From an uncultured Acetatifactor sp. (GTDB lineage: Bacteria > Bacillota > Clostridia > Lachnospirales > Lachnospiraceae), in NCBI GenBank assembly GCA_910584235.1, contig CAJTZD010000019.1, forward strand, positions 1 to 64,000: 64,000 nt of DNA. Reading direction: 5' to 3'. Each line of letters opens with the position of its first letter. Position 1 is the stretch's first letter. A program made the translations under genes and the position numbers. The notes beneath the pieces were generated by a model. That model ran no database searches. It was not told the origin of the DNA and was given only the letters and a program-made list of their open reading frames with translations. Positions 50,835-58,770 of this stretch are shown here, piece by piece.

Positions 50835-52511
50835 ATGAAAAAGAAACTGGTTCTTTTGCTGGCAGCGGCAATGGTGGCGGGTAGTCTGGCAGGATGCGGA
50901 AACGACAGCGGCAATAACGATTCCGGGGGGGCAAATGCGCTGCCGGAGGGAGATATGGATCCCAGGTTCAAGTATGAGGAGCCGGTAACACTGACGTCCT
51001 ACTTTGAGATTTCACCTACCATAGCGGCGGACTGGAATCAGGAGACCACATTGAACAGCGTCTACTACCAGAGGATGACAGAGGAGACCAATATCTCCAT
51101 AGACTGGCAGTGGTTCGCGGCTCAGACCGCAGACGACTCCGAGCAGAAGAAGAGCGTGGCCATTGCCTCCGGCGAGATTCCCGATTTCATGATCGTGAAC
51201 AGCTCACAGCTTTCCCTGCTTGCCAAAACCGACCTGATCAACCGAAACATCGGCAGGATCTTTGAAAAATACGCTTCCGAGGAGCTGATGTCCTGGACCA
51301 CCGGTGAGGGACAGGCGGCGCTGGAATCAGCCAGCTACGGCGGCGAGGTCATCGCGATTCCCCTGGTGGACTCTTCCGTCGATACCTTGCCCATGCTGTG
51401 GATCCGCAGGGACTGGATTGAGAAGCTGAACCTGGAGATGCCTAAGACCATGGACGACCTCTACAACGTGATGGTGGCTTTCAGGGATCAGGATCCTGAC
51501 GGAAACGGCCAAGCCGACACCATCGGCATGGTGCTCCACAACAATTTCCTCTCCGCGGGATTTGGAGACGCAGTGGGTGTCTTCAACGGCTTCGGCGCTT
51601 ACCCGGGTATCTGGGTGAAAGACGGGGAAGACAAGCTGAGATACGGCTCCATCATGGAAGAGAACAAGGCGGCGCTGGAGTATCTGGCGAAGATGTACCA
51701 GGAGGGACTGGTGGATAAGGACTTCTCCTCCAATGACGAAGTGAAAGCTTCCGAGGCGGCTGCTTCCGGGCGTGCCGGCATCCAATACGGTCTGATGTGG
51801 AACGCCAACTGGCCTTTGAACACCACCGTACAGAACGACCCTGAAGCGGACTGGGTGACGCTGCCCCTGCCCTCTGCCACCGGCACTGACGCGCTGCCTC
51901 AGACCTCTCCCAGAATCACGGGCTATGTGGTGGTGAACAAGAACTGTGAACATCCCGAAGCCGTGGTACGCCTGCTGAACTTCTGGGTTGATAAATATGC
52001 TTATTCGGGTGATGAGTACAATGACTACCTGGTGACGGATTCCAATGGCACCCTGAATTTTCCCCTGCACTGGGTTATGCTAAAGACCTGGTTCCCGTTA
52101 AAGAACCTGACAATCCATCAGCACATCGTGGAGGCCCTGGAGAAGAACGATGCCTCCAGCCTGAATGCGGAGGAGATGGTATCCTACAACGATATCCAGA
52201 AATACCTCTCCGGTGATATTGCCACCAGCTATGGCGGAATGAAGACATTCGGCAACGATATGTCCGCATTCGATACCATCCAGCACTATTATGAAGACAA
52301 TGTATTCATTATGAATGAGTTCACCACGGGCCCTACCCCTACCATGGGACAGAAGATGTCCACCGTGACAGACAAGGTGTCCGAGTATTACACAAAGGTA
52401 ATCATGGGCATTGAGTCCGTTGACAATTTCGACAAGTTCGTGGAGGAAGTGAACGCCCTGGGACTTGACAAGATCACCGAAGAACTGAATGAGTGGTATG
52501 CCGGCAAGTAA
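50835..52511 (+). CDS. Extracellular solute-binding lipoprotein of the LipO family
   Basis: 558 residues from ATG at 50835 after AGGAAGAGGAGC; the frame extends upstream through the promoter and is not coding there. Signal peptide with lipobox LAGC at about residues 19-22. The mature part has LipO-like features (SVYYQRMTEETNISIDWQWF, and VGVFNGFGAYPGIWVKDGEDKLRYG). It feeds the two permeases downstream. The ligand is probably the glycan or glycoside broken down by the surrounding enzymes. Confidence 0.92.
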   Translation: MKKKLVLLLAAAMVAGSLAGCGNDSGNNDSGGANALPEGDMDPRFKYEEPVTLTSYFEISPTIAADWNQETTLNSVYYQRMTEETNISIDWQWFAAQTADDSEQKKSVAIASGEIPDFMIVNSSQLSLLAKTDLINRNIGRIFEKYASEELMSWTTGEGQAALESASYGGEVIAIPLVDSSVDTLPMLWIRRDWIEKLNLEMPKTMDDLYNVMVAFRDQDPDGNGQADTIGMVLHNNFLSAGFGDAVGVFNGFGAYPGIWVKDGEDKLRYGSIMEENKAALEYLAKMYQEGLVDKDFSSNDEVKASEAAASGRAGIQYGLMWNANWPLNTTVQNDPEADWVTLPLPSATGTDALPQTSPRITGYVVVNKNCEHPEAVVRLLNFWVDKYAYSGDEYNDYLVTDSNGTLNFPLHWVMLKTWFPLKNLTIHQHIVEALEKNDASSLNAEEMVSYNDIQKYLSGDIATSYGGMKTFGNDMSAFDTIQHYYEDNVFIMNEFTTGPTPTMGQKMSTVTDKVSEYYTKVIMGIESVDNFDKFVEEVNALGLDKITEELNEWYAGK

Positions 52512-52519
52512 GCAGCCTT

Positions 52520-52658
52520 TTGGGGAGTGGAGCTAAGAGGCTTCGCTCCCCAATGTTTATGTACAGACCCGTGCGCAAAGCACCATAGCGCTTGGAAAGA
52601 TGCCGCTAAGGCGGCGCACTGGCCGTGCGGCGAGTAGGGGAAAGGCTTCCCCTGCTCG
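52520..52658 (+). promoter_or_regulatory. Intercistronic triple-hairpin element
   Basis: Three hairpins: TTGGGGAG/CTCCCCAA (52520-52553), GCCGC/GCGGC with a wider GTGCGC/GCGCAC alternative (52571-52619), and a 12-bp CGAGTAGGGGAA/TTCCCCTGCTCG (52631-52658). They separate the binding-protein gene from the permease genes and lack U-tracts, as expected for elements that stabilise the upstream message or attenuate the downstream one. Confidence 0.7.
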
Positions 52659-52705
52659 AATGGATAAGCAGTTTATGAGCGAAAGCGATAAAAGGAGAGG
52701 TTCCT

Positions 52706-53629
52706 ATGAAGCAGAAAAAGAGCTTGGGTACGATTATGAAGAGCGAGTGGCAGCTGCATGTGATGTTGCTCCCTGCCATTATTCTACTGATCATCTTCGC
52801 CTATCTCCCCATGGTGGGCATCGTTATTTCCTTTCAGGACTTTGTGCCCTCAGGCGGCATGAAAGGGTTCTTTACCTCCCAATGGGTGGGACTTGATAAT
52901 TTCAGGTATGTTTTCGGCATGAAAGACTTTCAGCAGGTGCTGACCAATACCCTTGTGATAGCCATCCTGAAGATCATAGCCGGAATCGCCGTGCCGCTTG
53001 TCTTGGCACTGATGCTGAACGAGGTGGGCAACAGGGCTTTCAAAAAAGCCACACAGACAATCGTATATGTCCCTTACTTCCTGTCATGGGTGGTGCTGGG
53101 CGGCATCCTGGTGGATATCCTTTCCCCCAGCAGCGGCATCGTGAACACGCTGATTACAGCCCTGGGACATGAGCCCGTTTATTTCCTGGGCAATCCCAAT
53201 ACCATTCGGGGGACGCTGGTGGTCTCCGAGGTATGGAAAGGCTGCGGCTACAATATGGTCATCTTCCTTGCGGCACTGACAGGCATTGACCAAAGCCAGT
53301 ATGAGGCGGCAAAGGTGGACGGAGCCGGGTATTTCAAGCAGATGCTCTACATAACGCTGCCGGGCATCCTGCCTCAGATTATCCTAGTGGCCGTGCTGGG
53401 GCTGGGCAATATCCTGAACGCCGGATTCGACCAGGTGTTCAATCTCTACAGCCCCATTGTCTATGAAAAAGCGGATATCATAGACACTTTCGTATATCGT
53501 CTCGGCATGCTGAACCTGCAGTACAGCGTATCCACCGCGGTGGGATTGTTCAAGTCGGTGATTTCCTTTATCCTGATCACCATATCCTTTACCCTTGCGA
53601 AGAAATACGCAAACTATCAGATTTTTTAG
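52706..53629 (+). CDS. Carbohydrate ABC transporter permease, LplB type
   Basis: 307 residues; AAAGGAGAGG upstream. Six membrane segments, first at about residues 18-40 (VMLLPAIILLIIFAYLPMVGIV). EAA loop EAAKVDGAGYFKQMLYITLPG. Forms the channel with the YtcP-type permease that begins 9 bp after its stop. No cognate ATPase in the locus, so a shared one is likely. Confidence 0.93.
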   Translation: MKQKKSLGTIMKSEWQLHVMLLPAIILLIIFAYLPMVGIVISFQDFVPSGGMKGFFTSQWVGLDNFRYVFGMKDFQQVLTNTLVIAILKIIAGIAVPLVLALMLNEVGNRAFKKATQTIVYVPYFLSWVVLGGILVDILSPSSGIVNTLITALGHEPVYFLGNPNTIRGTLVVSEVWKGCGYNMVIFLAALTGIDQSQYEAAKVDGAGYFKQMLYITLPGILPQIILVAVLGLGNILNAGFDQVFNLYSPIVYEKADIIDTFVYRLGMLNLQYSVSTAVGLFKSVISFILITISFTLAKKYANYQIF

Positions 53630-53638
53630 GAGGCGGCT

Positions 53639-54523
53639 ATGAAAATAAAATCATCCCCTGCAAGAAAAGCATTTGTGGTCATCAATTACGTCATTTTGAC
53701 TTTGATCATGTTTATTTCCCTGTTTCCGCTGATCCATATTTTCGCGCTGTCCCTAAGTTCCAACTCTGCGGCCCAGGCCGGATGGGTGACGGTGCTTCCC
53801 GTGAACTTCACGCTGGATTCCTATGAGTATATCCTGCAGAAGCCGGAATTCTTCAAGTCCTTTGGGGTGTCGGTGCTTCGTGTGGTATTGGGAACCGTCA
53901 TCAGCGTGGCCCTGACTATCATCAGCGCTTACGCCATGTCCCAGCCGGACGAGAGGTTCCATGCCAGAAAGTATTATGTGTGGGTCTTCCTAGTGACCAT
54001 GGTGTTCTCCGGCGGCCTGATTCCGCTGTTCATCGTAGTGAAGTCCGTGGGTATCTACAATTCCATCTGGGCTCTGGTACTGCCCAGCGCGGTGCAGACC
54101 TTTAACGTCATATTGATGCTGAACTTCTTCCGGGGACTGCCCTATGCCCTGACGGAATCGGCGCTGATTGACGGGGCCAATCATTTCCAGATCATGGCGA
54201 AGATCGTGGTGCCCATCTCCAAGCCCTCTCTGGCTACGGTAGGCCTGTTCACCATGGTGAACCATTGGAACTCCTGGTTCGACGGCATGATTTACTTAAG
54301 CGATACAGCCAAGTATCCCATGCAGACCTATCTTCGGAACGTGATTAATTCCGTGGATGCTGCCAGCCTTGACTTGAACAGTGTAGGGGCCATGACCAAC
54401 GTGTCTCAGAAGACCGTGACCGCGGCCCAGATTTTCGTGGCCATTATCCCGATTCTGCTGGTGTATCCTTTCCTGCAGAAGTACTTCATCAGCGGCATGA
54501 CGCTGGGGAGCGTGAAAGAGTAG
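53639..54523 (+). CDS. Carbohydrate ABC transporter permease, YtcP type
   Basis: 294 residues; AGGAGGCGGCT upstream. Six membrane segments, EAA loop ESALIDGANHFQIMAKIVVP, and the group-typical C terminus PFLQKYFISGMTLGSVKE. It is the second permease of the importer with the genes at 50835 and 52706. Confidence 0.93.
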   Translation: MKIKSSPARKAFVVINYVILTLIMFISLFPLIHIFALSLSSNSAAQAGWVTVLPVNFTLDSYEYILQKPEFFKSFGVSVLRVVLGTVISVALTIISAYAMSQPDERFHARKYYVWVFLVTMVFSGGLIPLFIVVKSVGIYNSIWALVLPSAVQTFNVILMLNFFRGLPYALTESALIDGANHFQIMAKIVVPISKPSLATVGLFTMVNHWNSWFDGMIYLSDTAKYPMQTYLRNVINSVDAASLDLNSVGAMTNVSQKTVTAAQIFVAIIPILLVYPFLQKYFISGMTLGSVKE

Positions 54524-54643
54524 CAAAACCGAATTTATGATAAGGTAATAAAGTAGCCGTCTGGAGGGAGAGATATGCGGCCTGTCTGGGCGGCTACAAA
54601 ATTAGCGGGAAGCAGCATGCTTCCGGAAAGGATGGAGATATTA

Positions 54644-55534
54644 ATGGAAGAAAAGAACAAAAAGCCGGATTATACGGATGTAGACTGGATGGCATTGGCC
54701 GCGATGAAAGACGCGGAGTGGGAGCAGATGCGGAAAGAATGCGAGTCTTTGGGATGGAAGACGGTTGATCTCAGGAACACAGATGGCTTTATGTCTAAGT
54801 TGACGATCCTGCCCATCCAGAAAGAGAAGAGGGGGATGCTGATCGTCTGCCCGGGAGGCGGCTTCATGTTCAAATCGGCAAATGAGGCGAAGCCGGTGGC
54901 GGAGTATTTCCATCAGGCAGGCTTCAATGCGGCGATTCTGGACTATCATGTAGTCCCCGACGGAATGACGAATCCCGAAGTGAGGGTGGAGGCCGGTGAG
55001 GATGGCCTGATGGCAGTGCGGTATCTGCGAAGTCATGCGCAGGAGCTCGGCATTTTGGAAGACCATATCGCAATCGGCGGTTTTTCGGCAGGCGGCGTGC
55101 TGTCCGGGTATGCGGCGACGAAGTTCGATGGGGGAGACTCCGATCAGGAGACTCCGATGCTGCGCGTGTCCTCCAGGCCGGATGCGGCATTGATATTGTA
55201 TGGTGCCATATCGGAATCAGGCATGGAGGGGAACGGCCTGTTCGTCCATGACACAAAGGTACAGGCCAAACGTTGCGCCAACGATCCCCTGCGCAACATC
55301 CGTTCGGACTGCCCGCCCATGTTCGTGTTCCAGACCCATAAGGACGACCCCAGGCATGCGCTGCTGTTCTGCTATCAACTGGCTTCTTACGGCGTGCCTT
55401 ATGAGATTCATACCTTTGAGGATGGGCCTCACGGAGGCGGACTCTATAACGGAAAGGACAATACGCCTGACATTCCCCATACGGCCCGCTGGGCCATGCT
55501 GGCGGCGGAATGGCTGGAGGGGAAAGGCTTTTAG
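54644..55534 (+). CDS. Alpha/beta-hydrolase esterase (Aes/BD-FAE-like)
   Basis: 296 residues from ATG at 54644 (GGAG six bases upstream; an ATG at 54632 and one at 54575 are in frame but poorly placed). The oxyanion segment LIVCPGGGFMF, the nucleophile elbow GGFSAGG at about residue 150, an Asp in TRK-like HKDDPRHA and the catalytic His in GPHGGGLY are all visible. No signal peptide. This group removes acyl groups (acetyl, feruloyl and similar) from carbohydrates; with a second hydrolase starting 15 bp later it probably deacylates the imported substrate. Confidence 0.88.
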   Translation: MEEKNKKPDYTDVDWMALAAMKDAEWEQMRKECESLGWKTVDLRNTDGFMSKLTILPIQKEKRGMLIVCPGGGFMFKSANEAKPVAEYFHQAGFNAAILDYHVVPDGMTNPEVRVEAGEDGLMAVRYLRSHAQELGILEDHIAIGGFSAGGVLSGYAATKFDGGDSDQETPMLRVSSRPDAALILYGAISESGMEGNGLFVHDTKVQAKRCANDPLRNIRSDCPPMFVFQTHKDDPRHALLFCYQLASYGVPYEIHTFEDGPHGGGLYNGKDNTPDIPHTARWAMLAAEWLEGKGF

Positions 55535-55548
55535 GAGGAAGAGGGAAA

Positions 55549-56679
55549 ATGGAAGAAAAAAGAGGCGGCAAAGAGGGCCTGCTGCATCTGCTGACCATGA
55601 TGGGCGCGCCGGAGTTCGATGCGGAGGGCTATGGCAGGAGCGAGAGCCTGACAGGAATCCTGGAGAACCAGGAGTGCATGCTGGCAAATCCCGACGAGGG
55701 GAGCCAGGAGACTTTGAAGTATTGGGAGGAGAGGGGCCTGAAAAAGGAGCTCCATCAGGCGGATGTGTTGGCGGAGAAATGGGCTTCCTATCTGCCTATG
55801 AATTATGTAAATGGCACGGACGGCGGGAAAAAATATCCCCTGCTGTTCGTGATGCACGGCTCCGGCAATCCCATCTACCTGGCGGAATCCTACGGATACA
55901 CACATATCGCGGCAGGTGAAGAGATAATTGTAGTCATTCCGGAGACGGAGACCCCGGAAAAGTTGGAGGAGCTTTTCTCCTATGCAAAAGAGCATTATCC
56001 CGTGGACTGGAGCCGGGTGTACATGGTGGGGTATTCTTTGGGCGGCTTCATGACCGCCCGCCATGGCATCCGCTGGCCGGAGCGCTTCGCGGCGGTGGGC
56101 ATCGGCGGCATGCTCTTTGCTAATGGCCCCACAGGGGTGCATAAGCAGAACGATGTGGTATGGCCCCAGGAGACCATCACGCCGGAAATGGTGGAGCATG
56201 CGGCTAAAGTGAAGCTGCCGGTGTGCGTCTGCATGGGGGAGAATGAGATACTGGGGCTGCTTCCCGTGGGCAAGGACGAGCCGGTCTTCGCCCCGCCCGG
56301 CGGAGACGCCTCCGAGGAGAGGGCGGACCGCATTGATCTGTCCGGGACGAATAAAATTGCTTCCGTGAACAACTGGCGGCAGATTGCCGGGTGTCCCAGG
56401 ATTCCTGAGGAACAGGTCAGGGAGGCCGCACGGTACAGCCCGGACATCGTCACGGAAAAGCTTGGCTTCCCCATGGAGCGCACCAGTGTGGTGTTGCGGG
56501 AGGGCCGGAGCCATTTCGTGGGCGACTGCGTGAACCCACAGGGTCAGAACCTGGCCCGGTTCGTCTGCATGGGGAAATCTGCCCACTGGCCCTCCAGGGC
56601 GCTGACGGGGATGACCTGGGAGTTTATCAGGAGATTCTCCAGGAATCAGGCTACCGGGGAGATCGTAGAAGAGGCTTGA
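55549..56679 (+). CDS. Alpha/beta-hydrolase, PHB-depolymerase/feruloyl-esterase-like
   Basis: 376 residues from ATG at 55549 after GGAGGAAGAGGGAA. The core has LLFVMHGSGNPIYLAESYG (oxyanion hole), VYMVGYSLGGFMTARHG (nucleophile Ser) and a C-terminal His in LREGRSHFVGDC. The overall pattern resembles esterase D/PHB-depolymerase-like proteins that cleave phenolic or acetyl esters. No export signal. It is the last gene in this direction before a 220-bp gap; it probably forms an operon with the ABC transporter. Confidence 0.8.
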   Translation: MEEKRGGKEGLLHLLTMMGAPEFDAEGYGRSESLTGILENQECMLANPDEGSQETLKYWEERGLKKELHQADVLAEKWASYLPMNYVNGTDGGKKYPLLFVMHGSGNPIYLAESYGYTHIAAGEEIIVVIPETETPEKLEELFSYAKEHYPVDWSRVYMVGYSLGGFMTARHGIRWPERFAAVGIGGMLFANGPTGVHKQNDVVWPQETITPEMVEHAAKVKLPVCVCMGENEILGLLPVGKDEPVFAPPGGDASEERADRIDLSGTNKIASVNNWRQIAGCPRIPEEQVREAARYSPDIVTEKLGFPMERTSVVLREGRSHFVGDCVNPQGQNLARFVCMGKSAHWPSRALTGMTWEFIRRFSRNQATGEIVEEA

Positions 56680-56903
56680 GTTTCCAGGGGAGACGGACGC
56701 CAGGCGATGGGTTGTATCGTTGACGGAAAATGCCTTGACAGCAATTCGTTTTTTTCTTTATTGTTATACTGTAGACCGCTGGAATTTATATTGCTTAACA
56801 GTTAATATTTACCGGTCTGCGTATAATCTGTAAGGCGAAAGAGACGTGTGGGGGAGCAGGGCCATTTGCTTTCCCAGCGGCTTTCCCGGAAAGAGGGACG
56901 AGG

Positions 56904-58664
56904 ATGTATAGTGTGCTGATTGTTGATGACGAGAAGATGATACGGGACGATGTCTATGAACTGCTGGCGATGGAGAACGACCTGGAACTGGATCTGTCCA
57001 CTGCAGCCAGCGCCGTGGAGGCCTGCTCCATCATGGAGCAGCGAAAGATCGACATTGCCGTCATGGACATCAACATGCCCCAGATGTCGGGGCTGGAACT
57101 CTACGACATCGTCAGGGAGCGGTGGCCTCATTGTAAGGTGATATTCTTGACGGGCTATTCGGATTTTGACTACATTTATAAAGTACATAAGCATGCCAGA
57201 TATGTGCTGAAAGCGGAGGAGGACGAGAAGATCCTGATGGCCCTGCGGGAGTCTATTGAGGAAATGGAGAACGACCTTTTGCTGGAAAAGCTGGACGGCC
57301 TGCAGCGGGAACAGGAGAAAGTGCCTTTGGTTCACGAGCGCAGCCTGTTTTTGATGGGGCTGTTTGGTGGGGACAGGGGACTGGGGCAGCTGACGGAGGA
57401 ACTGGCTGCGGAACTGGACATCCCGCTGAATCCGCAGAAAGACCTGTACTATGTGCTGCTACGGCACGAAGCCTGGCAGTGGAGGAATTATCGGGAACAG
57501 CAGGATTTCAAACAGGATTTCTACAAGCTCATCGACCGATATTTTCTGGATTTCATGCAGGGAACATTCTTTGAGTACAGCATCCATTATGTGGTGATTC
57601 TGCTCCAGCCAAAGAACCTGCTGAAAGAAGAGAGTGTTATCAGGATGCTGGCGGGGGCAGGGGAACTGTTCCAGAAAGCCCTGAAGAAGAACCTGGCGAA
57701 GACCACGTCCATATTGATCGGAGCCAGGGCTGTGCCTTTTGAGACAGTGATTCAGGAGTTCAAGCTCATCTGCGACCAGGCGGTGTGGCTGAACGAGGAG
57801 GAGCTGTCTTTCCGGGAACTGAATATGGACGAGGGAGATTCCGCAAACTGGGATTTTGGGGATGGCGAAAGCCCTGGAGAAAGAGAGCAGTCCATGAAGG
57901 AGAAAGCTTTTATGGGGGAGGGGCGTTTTGCAGGAGCGGGACAATCTGCCAAACCGGGACAGCCTGGGAGAAAAGCAGCTGCAGGCAGCCTGTCCGAGGG
58001 GCGGAAGCAGGAACTGCTACAGAAGGTCTGGAAGCTGGAATACTGGCTGGAGGGCATGGAGGAAGAAAATACCCTTGCGCTGCTTCGGGAGCTTCAAAGA
58101 GACATGCAGGGCATCCGCAGCATGCACGACCTTTTCGCGCTGGAGGTGTACTGCACCATCAGTTCCAGGCTCATCGGCTGGATCAAGCGCCTGGGCCTGC
58201 AAGAGGAAATCGCGCTGCGGGTGGGCACCATGAATCTGTACAATGTGTCATTCCACGAAAACTGGCAGGACGCTTTCGGATACCTGCGTAACGTAGCCGA
58301 GAACATCTTTTCCCTGAAAAAAGAGAACGCCGAGAAGCAGACAGAAGACGTGGTGAACCAGGTGAAGAAATATATCGTGGAGAACCTGGGTGGGGACACG
58401 TCCTTGTACCACCTGGCGGATCAGGTGCATTTCAGCCAGGAATATCTGCTGCGGATCTTCAAGAAGAAAGAGGGAGTCACCATTCTGCAGTACATCAACG
58501 ACCTGAAGCTGTCGGCGGCAAAGCAGCTGCTGGCCGAGGCAAAGCTGCCTGTAAAGGAGATCGCGGAGCAGCTGGGCTTCAACAGCCAGGGGTACTTCGG
58601 GCGTTTTTTCCGAAATAAGACAGGAATGGCGCCAAATGCTTACCGGGAGGGGCAGGGGCGTTGA
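56904..58664 (+). CDS. YesN-type response regulator, AraC-family output
   Basis: 586 residues, long for a response regulator. Receiver domain at 1-120 with D8/D9 and phospho-acceptor D55 (AVMDINMPQMSG); the usual Lys-Pro is Lys-Ala here (YVLKAEED). A central segment of about 330 residues has no recognised domain, with a low-complexity part at about 315-370 (GRFAGAGQSAKPGQPGRKAA). The C-terminal 100 residues are the AraC double helix-turn-helix (TSLYHLADQVHFSQEYLLRI and VKEIAEQLGFNSQGYFGRFF). Likely partner of the kinase at 48938, and best candidate to bind the shared boxes at 46061 and 50711. Confidence 0.92.
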   Translation: MYSVLIVDDEKMIRDDVYELLAMENDLELDLSTAASAVEACSIMEQRKIDIAVMDINMPQMSGLELYDIVRERWPHCKVIFLTGYSDFDYIYKVHKHARYVLKAEEDEKILMALRESIEEMENDLLLEKLDGLQREQEKVPLVHERSLFLMGLFGGDRGLGQLTEELAAELDIPLNPQKDLYYVLLRHEAWQWRNYREQQDFKQDFYKLIDRYFLDFMQGTFFEYSIHYVVILLQPKNLLKEESVIRMLAGAGELFQKALKKNLAKTTSILIGARAVPFETVIQEFKLICDQAVWLNEEELSFRELNMDEGDSANWDFGDGESPGEREQSMKEKAFMGEGRFAGAGQSAKPGQPGRKAAAGSLSEGRKQELLQKVWKLEYWLEGMEEENTLALLRELQRDMQGIRSMHDLFALEVYCTISSRLIGWIKRLGLQEEIALRVGTMNLYNVSFHENWQDAFGYLRNVAENIFSLKKENAEKQTEDVVNQVKKYIVENLGGDTSLYHLADQVHFSQEYLLRIFKKKEGVTILQYINDLKLSAAKQLLAEAKLPVKEIAEQLGFNSQGYFGRFFRNKTGMAPNAYREGQGR

Positions 58665-58770
58665 CGACAGAGTCCCCTGCCGGAAGAAGGAATAAGGTAT
58701 TCAGTGCTGAGGGAAACGGATTAGAATAGAGAGACATAAACGGCAGAACAGGACAAGGAGGAGAAGGAAA

